Source: Clostridium sp. CAG:632
GTDB lineage: Bacteria > Bacillota > Clostridia > Lachnospirales > Lachnospiraceae
Direction: 5' to 3'
Length of the DNA: 10,261 nucleotides
Assembly (NCBI GenBank): GCA_000431515.1
Contig: HF991354.1
Coordinates: forward strand, 4,075-14,335
A program made the translations under genes and the position numbers. Below the pieces are notes generated by a model. It saw only the letters and a list, made by a program, of their open reading frames with translations, did not search any database and was not told the origin of the DNA. Positions 3,849 through 10,261 of this stretch are shown here, piece after piece (positions within the stretch are counted from its first letter, which is position 1; each line of letters starts with the position of its first letter).

Positions 3849-5375
3849 ATGAAAATAACAATATCCGAAGAGTTAATTGAAAGAACAGAGACCGGTTCAG
3901 ATGGTTACCTGGTATCAAGAATCCCCGGTAAACAGAATATATTTCTGTATTTGCAGAAGGGTGATATCGTTAGCCGGGATGAACATACGGTATTAGCAGA
4001 AATCAATGAGGAGAAGCAATATCTTGTTGGAAGCCGGGATGGTGGTAGAAAGGTTGCGTGGAGTGCAGGGAAGTTATTAGAGAATTACCAATATGAGGAA
4101 ATCTATGATCCACAAATAAGAGCAGAAAAACAAAAAACTGAACGAGATATACAGCCGAAGACAGAGAAACAAAGACAACAGAAGCAGGTAACGACAAGAC
4201 AAGATCACAATGTACAATCTAAGGCTAATATGGAGAATCAAACCGTAAAACAACAGTACCAAAATATAAAGCAGAGTCAGCCTGAGCAACAGACACAGGT
4301 TGAACAGCAGCGGCAGCGTACGTACAGTAAAGAGCAATTCCGGCAGTTAAAGCTTGGAGAAAAACATCATGTAGATATTACAAAGATTTGGAATATTGAA
4401 TTGAAAGCAGAACAGATGAAGCAGTTACGATTAATGCTGGAAGATGGAATACAGGTAGATCAGCTAAAATATAATGATCCTTCGATTTCTGCGGAAGTGA
4501 TGTCTGAGCTACGGTTATGTAATCGTCAAAATGGAGAGATTAATAACATAAATTGGCGAAGAATGAATGCAGATCAGTTAAAACAGATCCGGCTTGGAAT
4601 GGAACATAATATAGACATAAAACAATATGCATATCCGGCATATACGAATGAACAGATGCGACAACTGAGATTGGCATTACAATCTAAGCTTGATATAGCA
4701 GCATATCGAAATCCGCACTTTACAGAAAAGCAGATGTATAGTATGCGTTGCCAACAGGTATGGCAGAAGATAAAGGATGAGATAAAGAGCCTATGGCATA
4801 CATTTATAGATCATTTGCATTTAGATAATTTGAACAGAATACGACTAAACATAATGCAGCATGTGGAACGTGGACTTGGACAGATTGCAGATCAGATACA
4901 GAATACACCGGATATATTTATGGATCGTCATCCAGAGTTGGTTGAAACATTAGATGATCGGATTAATGAAACTGTACAGGATTTGAAAGAGTTGCTTGTT
5001 GCACAGGAGCTTGTATCAGAAGAGGTGATGACGGATGCAGCTATATCACAGAGATTTGAAGAGCGGATTCGCAGGACGTTGGATGAGCTAATGCAACCAG
5101 ATGCAATACAGAATCCGGATATGCAGAATGAGATAATTAATAAGTCTGCAGAAGAACTGATCCGGGAATCAGGCGCCGAGCTTCCGGCAGAAGCGGAGCT
5201 GCAGCAATTAGATGATAAAACACATGGTAAGGGTGAAAAGGCGGAGCCGGTTATGAATGAAGAAACGATTGATAACATGATGAGTGATCAAGAGTTGATG
5301 GATAAGATTGGAGAGGAAATGCGTGCGGAGGTAGCTACACAGGCAAATGTGCCGATTATGCAGCAGGAATTATAA
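3849..5375 (+). CDS. QMxQxRL-repeat protein of an integrative element, function unknown
   Basis: 508 residues from the ATG preceded by GGAGAGGAG; an in-frame ATG 22 codons earlier lacks a ribosome binding site and lies in the promoter of the divergent small RNA, so it was rejected. The N-terminal 90 residues form a small mixed domain. Residues about 91-158 are a Gln/Lys-rich linker. Residues about 159-300 hold five copies and a partial sixth of a 26-residue repeat, consensus EQM(K/R)Q(L/I)RLxL then DI, Tyr, Asn-Pro. The rest is helical and acidic, likely coiled coil (about 360-410), with a disordered end. There is no signal peptide or membrane span, so it is cytoplasmic. Similar repeats occur in large accessory proteins of gut clostridial conjugative elements, but the role is not known to me. 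The tRNA-like fold follows the stop at once. Confidence 0.8.
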   Translation: MKITISEELIERTETGSDGYLVSRIPGKQNIFLYLQKGDIVSRDEHTVLAEINEEKQYLVGSRDGGRKVAWSAGKLLENYQYEEIYDPQIRAEKQKTERDIQPKTEKQRQQKQVTTRQDHNVQSKANMENQTVKQQYQNIKQSQPEQQTQVEQQRQRTYSKEQFRQLKLGEKHHVDITKIWNIELKAEQMKQLRLMLEDGIQVDQLKYNDPSISAEVMSELRLCNRQNGEINNINWRRMNADQLKQIRLGMEHNIDIKQYAYPAYTNEQMRQLRLALQSKLDIAAYRNPHFTEKQMYSMRCQQVWQKIKDEIKSLWHTFIDHLHLDNLNRIRLNIMQHVERGLGQIADQIQNTPDIFMDRHPELVETLDDRINETVQDLKELLVAQELVSEEVMTDAAISQRFEERIRRTLDELMQPDAIQNPDMQNEIINKSAEELIRESGAELPAEAELQQLDDKTHGKGEKAEPVMNEETIDNMMSDQELMDKIGEEMRAEVATQANVPIMQQEL

Positions 5376-5382
5376 ATAAAAT

Positions 5383-5438
5383 GCCTATCTGGTGAGATGG
5401 AGCTTTTTCATCGAGCGGTTCGAATCCGCTCATAGGCA
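5383..5438 (+). ncRNA. tRNA-like fold without a D arm
   Basis: GCCTAT (5383-5388) pairs with ATAGGC (5432-5437); adding T5382 and A5438 gives seven pairs. GAGCGG (5413-5418) pairs with CCGCTC (5426-5431) around the loop TTCGAAT, a canonical T loop of seven bases. Together these make a continuous 12-bp acceptor/T helix, the length found in true tRNAs, with A5438 in the discriminator position and no encoded CCA. Only 24 bases lie between the 5' acceptor strand and the T arm, too few for normal D and anticodon arms. They hold one hairpin GATG/CATC (5396-5399 and 5409-5412) with a 9-base loop. No amino acid identity can be given. It could be a tRNA mimic, a processing signal in the upstream mRNA, or a remnant of a tRNA attachment site. 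Confidence 0.6.
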
Positions 5439-5439
5439 A

Positions 5440-5738
5440 TCGAACTGAATAAGAATAAATGCATTTATGCTGCAATATTATATTGTCGCTGTTTAGCACT
5501 TACAGCGTTAACAAAACAGTCTTCAGGTCGTCTGCAGGACCTGCCGGGAAGGAGTAGCGTCATTTACGAGCCCCATGCCGGTTATCTTGCAAGGATGTGA
5601 CTTGTCCATCCGTAAAGATTACAAAATGCGAATCTGCAGAACCATAGATGATGGTTAGTAAAAAATTATCTAAGAGATAGAAGAAATTATGACAGGCTCC
5701 ACTGAGTATACATATTTAAAAAAGTAGGAGCAAAGAAA
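5440..5738 (+). other. Hairpin-rich intergenic region upstream of the recombinase operon
   Basis: About 300 bases without a convincing gene. Several perfect short hairpins lie close together: CGCTGT/ACAGCG (5487-5492, 5502-5507), CAGGTC/GACCTG (5524-5529, 5538-5543), TTTACG/CGTAAA (5563-5568, 5611-5616) enclosing GGATG/CATCC (5593-5597, 5607-5611, sharing one base), and AACCAT/ATGGTT (5640-5645, 5651-5656). The density suggests a structured RNA or leader for the recombinase operon. A competing reading is a coding remnant: the frame from 5512 to the stop at 5658 is open for 48 codons, with an ATG at 5575 (MPVILQGCDLSIRKDYK...), but there is no ribosome binding site before it, and two in-frame stops (5494 and 5509) lie just upstream. 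I recognise no RNA family. Confidence 0.4.
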
Positions 5739-5900
5739 ATGCAGAGCAAGGATAAGGAGTGGATGAATATGGGAAGTGAACAGTTACAGATTATGATTCA
5801 GCTTACAATCCTTATGCAGGAAGAAGCATTGATCAGTAATGATGAAAAGGATATGACTGTAAAAGCATTGAAAGAGCAAATAGAAATGAAGGGAAAGTAG
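5739..5900 (+). CDS. Small helical protein preceding the recombinase gene
   Basis: 53 residues from the ATG at 5739 (AGGAG eight bases upstream), or 43 from the ATG at 5769, which has its own AAGGAG nine bases upstream; I cannot decide between them. The sequence is polar and helical (QLQIMIQLTILMQEEALIS then DEKDMTVKALKEQIEMKGK). The Leu-rich helix, the turn around Leu-Ile-Ser, acidic residues and closing LKEQ helix resemble the short SHOCT-like pattern of small mobile-element proteins. The stop lies 19 bases before the recombinase ATG, so the two are very likely co-transcribed. A role as recombinase partner, such as a directionality factor, is possible but rests on position only. Confidence 0.65.
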   Translation: MQSKDKEWMNMGSEQLQIMIQLTILMQEEALISNDEKDMTVKALKEQIEMKGK

Positions 5901-5919
5901 AAAGTAAGGAGGCGCTGGA

Positions 5920-7698
5920 ATGGAACGTGCTGTAAATTATTGTCGATGCTCTACAGAAGAGGAAAGCCAGCGAGATGCCTTAAAGATACAGACAATGGAA
6001 TCCAGAGAATGGATTCAGAAAATGGGATGGTTGCATGTAGATGAATACGTCGAGGCAAAATCAGGTACCCAGGTGAAAGGACGCTCAGAGTATCAAAGAT
6101 TATATGATGATATGTTAGAAGATAAATTTGATATCATAGTAATCAAGGATCAGGATCGCCTTATGCGTAACACAAAGGACTGGTATTTATTTTTAGACCG
6201 CATGCAGCAAAATGGCAAGCGTTTGTTTATGTATTTGGAGAATAAATGGTACAAATCAGACGATGCCCTGATTACAGGAATCAGAGCCATACTTGCCGAA
6301 GAATACTCCAGAACATTATCGAGAAAGATTAATAATGCACATCGGGGCAGGCAGGAGAAGGGAACTGCAGCAGTGTTGACAGGCAATGTATGTGGATTCA
6401 AAAAAAATGGTAAAGAACTGGAGATAGACGATCAGGAAGCAAGAGCAATTAACCGGATGTATGAATTAAGTACGGAGGGTTATGGCGCTACCCGGATATC
6501 GAACAAATTATTTCAGGAGGGCTTTACAGATCGGAATGGACATCCGTACAAGGATACACGGATCCGGCGAATCCTACGGAATCCCTTGTACAAAGGAATC
6601 GTAGTTATGAATCGATTACATTTTGATTTTGAAACAAAGCAGATAAGTAAGAATCCTCCGGAGAAATGGATTTATCATAAAGGGTTAGTACCGCCGATAG
6701 TAACTGAGGAATTATGGGCTCAGGCAAATCAGGCAATGGATGCCCGGCTGGAGAAGGAGCAATTTCCGGCTTCTGTAATTCAACATAGGCATGTCCTGTC
6801 CGGCAGGATCAGATGTGGATGCTGTGGCAATGTTTATTATCATACAAGCAGAAGAAATAAATCGGGTGTAATCCGTGAGTGGAAATGTTCAGCATATTTA
6901 AGATATGGAAGAAAACACACAGATACACTTAGTAATACATATGGGTGTGATAATATTCATCTGGAGGAGTATATATTGCTGGATGTATTGGAAAATATCC
7001 GGATAAAGTATTATGCCCCCCAAGAGGGTAATAGCATTATCGTTGAGCAAATGCTAAAGCTTTTGGAGAAAACATTGGGAAGGCAGAATGGCGAAACAGA
7101 GCAACGAAATCTGCAGCAACAGCAGGAACGTATTGTACGTCAGAAGGATAAGTTATTAGATAAGTTATTGAGTGATGTAATTACAGATCAGGAATATAAG
7201 AAAAAAATGGAGGAATTAAATACCAATGAGTCTGTGATTGCGAAAAGGCTACAGGATTTACAGAAAGCACAAATATCTACAGAGCAACTGGCTAAGCGTT
7301 TAGAAGTAATTCGTACATGGATGGAAAGTGGAGGCATTCAGAAAGCAAGCACAATGGATATGATGGATGATATTCGGCAGATAACAGTATATCCGGATTA
7401 TTTGTTGATTGATTTCATACCCGGTCGAATGCTGGATCTGGTGAAGAATCCGGAGGCAGTTCATATCCGGGCGGAGTATCCGTTTCATTGGACAACAAAG
7501 CGGGGACGTGAACTGACAGAGCTAAGGATTATAGAAAGTTGGAAGAAAAATCCTCGACTGACGGTAAAGGAAATGGCTGCGGAATTGCAGATGCCGTATA
7601 CAGCTGTCCTTGGAAGAGTGAATCATATGAAACAACAGGGAAGAGTACGATATACCGGCAAAAATGGGAGAGGAACCTGGGAGGTTCTGGATGTTTGA
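5920..7698 (+). CDS. Large serine recombinase (site-specific integrase)
   Basis: 592 residues with AAGGAGG before the ATG. Residues 1-145 are the resolvase/invertase catalytic domain: YCRCST carries the nucleophile Ser11 with Arg9, and DRLMR (79-83) supplies the active-site arginines. Residues about 155-265 match the recombinase DNA-binding domain (GFKKNG, then YGATRISNKLFQEGF and RIRRILRNPLYKG). Residues about 293-345 are a zinc ribbon with Cys299, Cys302, Cys323 and Cys343. A coiled coil follows (about 375-465), which in this family controls integration versus excision. The final 55 residues form an extra winged helix (LTVKEMAAELQMPYTAVLGRVNHM, then a Gly/Arg wing), less usual. All catalytic motifs are intact, so it is probably active. 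It ends about 20 bases from a broken permease gene, which places it at the element's end. Confidence 0.93.
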   Translation: MERAVNYCRCSTEEESQRDALKIQTMESREWIQKMGWLHVDEYVEAKSGTQVKGRSEYQRLYDDMLEDKFDIIVIKDQDRLMRNTKDWYLFLDRMQQNGKRLFMYLENKWYKSDDALITGIRAILAEEYSRTLSRKINNAHRGRQEKGTAAVLTGNVCGFKKNGKELEIDDQEARAINRMYELSTEGYGATRISNKLFQEGFTDRNGHPYKDTRIRRILRNPLYKGIVVMNRLHFDFETKQISKNPPEKWIYHKGLVPPIVTEELWAQANQAMDARLEKEQFPASVIQHRHVLSGRIRCGCCGNVYYHTSRRNKSGVIREWKCSAYLRYGRKHTDTLSNTYGCDNIHLEEYILLDVLENIRIKYYAPQEGNSIIVEQMLKLLEKTLGRQNGETEQRNLQQQQERIVRQKDKLLDKLLSDVITDQEYKKKMEELNTNESVIAKRLQDLQKAQISTEQLAKRLEVIRTWMESGGIQKASTMDMMDDIRQITVYPDYLLIDFIPGRMLDLVKNPEAVHIRAEYPFHWTTKRGRELTELRIIESWKKNPRLTVKEMAAELQMPYTAVLGRVNHMKQQGRVRYTGKNGRGTWEVLDV

Positions 7699-7703
7699 TT
7701 CTA

Positions 7704-8423
7704 TCATGTACAGTCACAGGTAAATACCTGACTCCCATAAATGATCAGGTATCCAAGCCCTGCTCTTGCTGCCAGGAATTCTCCGATGATGACTCCGACC
7801 AGACATAGTCCGATATTGACCTTCATAATACTCAGGATATTTTCACGGCTGGCCGGGATGACCACCAGTCGGAGACAGTCCATCCGGTTTCCACCGAGTG
7901 TCCGGATCAGCTTCAGTTTATCCGGTTCAACGGTAATGAAGCCGGTATAGATGTTCAGGATACTGCCGAAGATCGCTACGGAGATGGCACATACAATAAT
8001 CGTCTTATAGTTAGCGCCCAGCCAGACGATCAGGATCGGAGCCAGAGCGGATTTCGGAAGGCTGTTTAGGATAACCATATACGGCTCTACGATCTTGGAT
8101 AATTTCGGATTCCACCAGAGAGCGATGGCAATCAGGATACTGGCTAAAATAACGATGCAGAAGCTGATGATGGTTTCTAACAGGGTGATTCCGATATGTT
8201 GGAACAGCATACCGTCCCGGATCATCTGGATAAAACAACTTCCGATGATGGAAGGACTGCAGAAAATAAAAGAATTGATGCATCCGAGATCGGAAGCCAG
8301 TTCCCAGGAAATCAGAAAGATAGCGAATAGCATCCATTGAATGGTACGGATCTGCAGGCGGTCATTCCGTTGTTTCCGGAGAAAGGCTGCCTGTTCCGGA
8401 GAAACATTTTTATATTTGTCCAT
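7704..8423 (-). pseudogene. ABC transporter permease (SsuC/TauC type), 3' end interrupted by the element
   Basis: 239 residues, start supported by AAGGAGGT and overlapping the end of the ATPase gene by 14 bases, a coupled pair. It is an integral membrane permease of the BPD_transp_1 family, as used for sulfonates, taurine, nitrate or thiamine precursors. The first span is at about 28-48, and further spans lie at about 75-105 and 125-160. The ATPase-contact loop (EAA-like, IRTLGGNRMDCLRLVVIP) is at about 173-190, and the last visible span is at about 200-218. The family motif GEFLAARAGLGYLI (214-227) leads into GSQVF, after which relatives normally continue into a final membrane span. Here only TCDCT and a stop follow, so roughly 20-30 residues are missing. 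The recombinase gene lies immediately beyond, which points to disruption by integration. Residual function is doubtful. Confidence 0.8.
7711..7733. other. Probable element-chromosome junction (attachment site)
   Basis: The permease frame keeps family sequence (GSQVF) down to about 7722 and then changes to unrelated codons ending in a stop, while base composition changes from A/T-rich to more balanced. The palindrome CAGGTA-AA-TACCTG (7717-7730) spans this point, and AGTCA/TGACT (7712-7716, 7729-7733) adds further symmetry. Serine integrase sites typically show such imperfect dyads around the crossover. The exact crossover bases cannot be set without the other end of the element or an empty site. 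Confidence 0.6.
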
Positions 8424-9180
8424 GGTCTACCTCCTTCCATATAGAATTAAAATATTCCCGGAATTCCGGAGCATTTCTGGAACTGCGGGGAGTACGGTTT
8501 TCTATGGATAGTTCGATCGGATACTCCGCCTTGATAGTGCCGGGACGGGAGGAAAGAACGATGACACGATCCGCCATACTGATTGCCTCCGACAGGTCGT
8601 GGGTAACCAGAATGGTAGTAATTTTCCGAGCTTTTAAAATAGAACCGATGTCGTCTGATACATTTAACCTGGTCTGGTAATCCAGTGCGCTAAACGGTTC
8701 ATCCAGTAATAAAAGCTTCGGAGAGAGAGCAAGTGTACGGATCAGCGCTGCCCGCTGGCGCATACCGCCGGAAAGCTGACGCGGATAGGAATTCCGAAAA
8801 TCATACAGACCATAGTTTTTCAGCATTTCGTCGATGGAGATCCGGGCCTCCGGAGTTAATTTCTTCTGAATTTCCAGACCAAGTGTAATATTACGGTAAA
8901 TCGTCCGCCATTCAAGCAGATGATCTTTCTGAAGCATATAACCGATGGATTCCCGGTAATCTTTTCTTGGTGTACCCTGAATTAAGAGCTCTCCTACAGA
9001 TGCGGGAAGCAGACCGGCTATTATATTTAAAAGAGTGGATTTTCCACAACCACTAGGGCCAACAATTGATATAAATTCCCCCGGATGTACAAGAAAGGAA
9101 ATATTATCCAGAGCATTGGTTTCTCCAGCGGTGGTGTGGTAGGTGTAACCGACATTGTATAGTTCCAACATTGGCTGCAT
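8410..9180 (-). CDS. ABC transporter ATP-binding protein (SsuB/TauB type)
   Basis: 256 residues with GGAGG seven bases before ATG. All ATPase motifs are present: Walker A GPSGCGKST (41-49), Q-loop Gln84 in MLQKD, signature LSGGMRQR (136-143), Walker B LLLLDEP (156-162), D-loop SALD (164-167) and switch His194 in LVTHD. The sequence around the Q-loop (LLEWRTIYRNITLG) is typical of the nitrate/sulfonate/taurine/thiamine-precursor importer subfamily. It powers import with the downstream permease, sitting on the cytoplasmic face of the membrane. The substrate cannot be told from the ATPase. The binding-protein gene is absent from the window and may lie beyond the inserted element. The permease start codon is embedded in its last codons. 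Confidence 0.95.
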   Translation of the reverse strand: MQPMLELYNVGYTYHTTAGETNALDNISFLVHPGEFISIVGPSGCGKSTLLNIIAGLLPASVGELLIQGTPRKDYRESIGYMLQKDHLLEWRTIYRNITLGLEIQKKLTPEARISIDEMLKNYGLYDFRNSYPRQLSGGMRQRAALIRTLALSPKLLLLDEPFSALDYQTRLNVSDDIGSILKARKITTILVTHDLSEAISMADRVIVLSSRPGTIKAEYPIELSIENRTPRSSRNAPEFREYFNSIWKEVDHGQI

Positions 9181-9236
9181 AGAATAACCTCCGCAAATTT
9201 GTGATAAGATATTTTATGCAGAATCGGATACTTCGG

Positions 9237-9509
9237 CTACTGATCTTCTTCGATGACGTAAAAGTCCAGATAATCGAAATCAATGGAATCAATAAAATTG
9301 TCTTTGGTAAAACGGGTTCTGGCATGACAGATGAAATCATCCTGATTGGATTTCAGCCAGATCGGTTTTGACAGATCAAAGGTGTAGCAGAGCTCATCCA
9401 GGGCAGCATAAACCTTCTGGGTACGACGCATTTCTGGTGCATCAATACATGCAACATGGTCACGGACCAGATGATTATTTTTAATGATTCTACCCCATAC
9501 ACGAAACAT
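9237..9509 (-). CDS. Conserved-looking 90-residue protein of unknown function, first gene of the ABC operon
   Basis: 90 residues with GGAGG nine bases before ATG. It starts MFRVWGRIIKNNHLVRDHV, is soluble with no membrane segment, and ends in an acidic, aromatic tail (DSIDFDYLDFYVIEEDQ). A central segment (RTQKVYAALDELCYTFDLSKPIW) looks helical, with the PIWLKSN part likely a strand. I recognise no domain or catalytic motif. The gene is 56 bases upstream of the ATPase gene on the same strand, so co-transcription is likely, but nothing ties it to transport. It is separated by 168 bases from the divergent protease gene. Codon use matches the chromosomal neighbours rather than the mobile element. 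Confidence 0.75.
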   Translation of the reverse strand: MFRVWGRIIKNNHLVRDHVACIDAPEMRRTQKVYAALDELCYTFDLSKPIWLKSNQDDFICHARTRFTKDNFIDSIDFDYLDFYVIEEDQ

Positions 9510-9677
9510 ATTCTGAAACCTCCATTTATGTCATAGTAATATTTAATACACAAAAGAATAATAATTTCAACACATTTTTAACACAATTTCTTTTTATGAT
9601 AATTTCAGTTTCAGGAAAGAGAATGATAAATCACAGGATGCATCAAGCGCCTGAAGGAATAGAAAGGAATGATTAGT

Positions 9678-10261
9678 ATGAAGAAATTTTTTCAGAGGTT
9701 AGGAATTATAGCAGCGAGTGGACTGGTATTCGGCGGGCTGGCCGGTGCAGCATTTACAGGAGTAAAATCCGGAACTCATTATGCAATGGATGCTTTGGGC
9801 GAGAAACTTGGCATTGTGAGCAGTGCAGATAACACGCAGACGAAGAGCAATGGCTCCAAGGCGGGAACCTCAACAGTAAATATCGGAAACTCAGACAATA
9901 TCTCAGTTTCCGTAAATGGTGACAGTAAGATTTATGATGTAGCGGATCTGACAGATTCCCTGATGCCATCGATTGTATCCATCACCAGTAAGGCAATTTA
10001 TCAGAATCCATATGCTTACTTCTATGGTGGTTCTACAGAACAGACCGTGACCGGTGCAGGTTCCGGTATTATCATTGGTGAAGATGATGATCGGTTTCTG
10101 ATTGCAACCAATAACCATGTGGTAGAAGGTTCTGAGTCTCTGATGGTTGGATTAAATGACGGTACGGATGTAGCAGCAACAATCGTGGGAACCGATTCCA
10201 GCAACGATCTGGCAGTCGTTGAAGTAAAGAAGTCGGACCTGTCTTCCGACACATTGGCAGC
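9678..10261 (+). CDS. htrA: HtrA/DegP-like serine protease, N-terminal part (runs off window)
   Basis: 194 residues are visible. The start is the ATG preceded by AGAAAGGA. A short basic N-terminus (MKKFFQR) and one hydrophobic segment (about 8-28) anchor the protein in the membrane with the protease outside the cell. A low-complexity Ser/Thr/Asn linker (about 48-85) follows. The trypsin-like domain begins near 88 with ADLTDSLMPSIVSI. The GAGSGIII motif (126-133) and TNNHVV hold catalytic His147, and SNDLAV holds Asp177. The catalytic Ser (GNSGGP motif) and the PDZ domain expected in this family lie past the window end. HtrA proteases degrade misfolded envelope proteins. It is a chromosomal gene divergent from the ABC operon; a clear promoter was not found. 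Confidence 0.9.
   Translation, partial: MKKFFQRLGIIAASGLVFGGLAGAAFTGVKSGTHYAMDALGEKLGIVSSADNTQTKSNGSKAGTSTVNIGNSDNISVSVNGDSKIYDVADLTDSLMPSIVSITSKAIYQNPYAYFYGGSTEQTVTGAGSGIIIGEDDDRFLIATNNHVVEGSESLMVGLNDGTDVAATIVGTDSSNDLAVVEVKKSDLSSDTLA

Noticed and set aside
3661..3918. Minus-strand open frame of 85 codons with a hydrophobic stretch, opposite the Cro-like 3' end and the start of the repeat-protein gene
   Set aside because: It has no ribosome binding site at its ATG, overlaps two plus-strand genes, and runs through a consensus promoter and an intrinsic terminator that better explain the strand as a small RNA.
4077..5278. Minus-strand open frames opposite the repeat-protein gene (4077-4337 and 4928-5278)
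   Set aside because: They are Leu/Tyr- or Ser/Cys-rich mirror images of a Gln/Lys/Glu-rich coding strand, without ribosome binding sites.
5382..5438. A normal functional tRNA gene
   Set aside because: The space between acceptor and T arm is only 24 bases, so no D arm and no standard anticodon arm can form.
7539..7808. Plus-strand 89-codon frame crossing the end of the recombinase gene and the junction
   Set aside because: It overlaps the recombinase in another frame, its codons are Ser/Cys-rich and shadow-like, and no ribosome binding site was seen.
9510..9677. Promoter for the HtrA-like gene around TATGAT/GATAAT near 9595
   Set aside because: No acceptable -35 box lies at the right distance, so I did not list it.
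1..10261. CRISPR arrays, insertion sequences with terminal inverted repeats, rRNA genes
   Set aside because: No regularly spaced repeats, transposase gene or rRNA-like sequence was seen.

Overview
The window looks like DNA from a low-GC anaerobic Firmicute, most likely a Lachnospiraceae-type gut clostridium. The signs are strong AGGAGG-type ribosome binding sites, A/T-rich codon use, a gut-clostridial style of mobile-element genes, and an HtrA protease of Firmicutes type. The species cannot be fixed from the sequence alone.

Positions 1 to about 7720 read as the terminal part of an integrative (probably conjugative or mobilizable) element. It opens with the end of a winged-helix DNA-binding protein (1-486). 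Next is a 34-residue membrane peptide (679-783) faced by a predicted antisense RNA (about 870-764), a layout typical of type I toxin-antitoxin loci. A regulatory cluster follows: two tandemly duplicated XRE-family regulators (1722-2081 and 2310-2669, minus strand), a predicted membrane protein behind the first (935-1690), a third XRE repressor (3003-3365, minus) and a divergent 63-residue Cro-like protein (3508-3699, plus). A decayed second copy of the Cro-like gene, with a consensus promoter, lies at 2721-2885. A second predicted small antisense RNA (about 3784-3694, minus) runs into the 3' end of the Cro-like gene.

The element continues with a 508-residue protein carrying about five copies of a 26-residue QMxQxRL repeat (3849-5375), a 56-nt tRNA-like fold lacking a D arm (5383-5438), a hairpin-rich stretch of about 170 nt, a small acidic protein (5739-5900) and a large serine recombinase (5920-7698) that ends the element.

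From about 7722 the sequence becomes visibly richer in G and C and is ordinary chromosome. A minus-strand operon encodes a 90-residue protein of unknown function, an ABC ATPase and an ABC permease of the SsuBC/TauBC type. The permease reading frame loses family resemblance after residue 234 and stops five codons later, beside the recombinase gene. The simplest reading is that the element integrated into the permease gene and that this junction is one attachment site. Divergent to the operon, the window ends inside an HtrA/DegP-like serine protease gene.

Taken together, the recombinase and its small upstream partner probably handle excision and integration. The XRE/Cro genes and the antisense RNA probably control the element's decision to stay or leave. 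The type I-like peptide may stabilise the element. These roles are inferred from families and layout, not shown directly.
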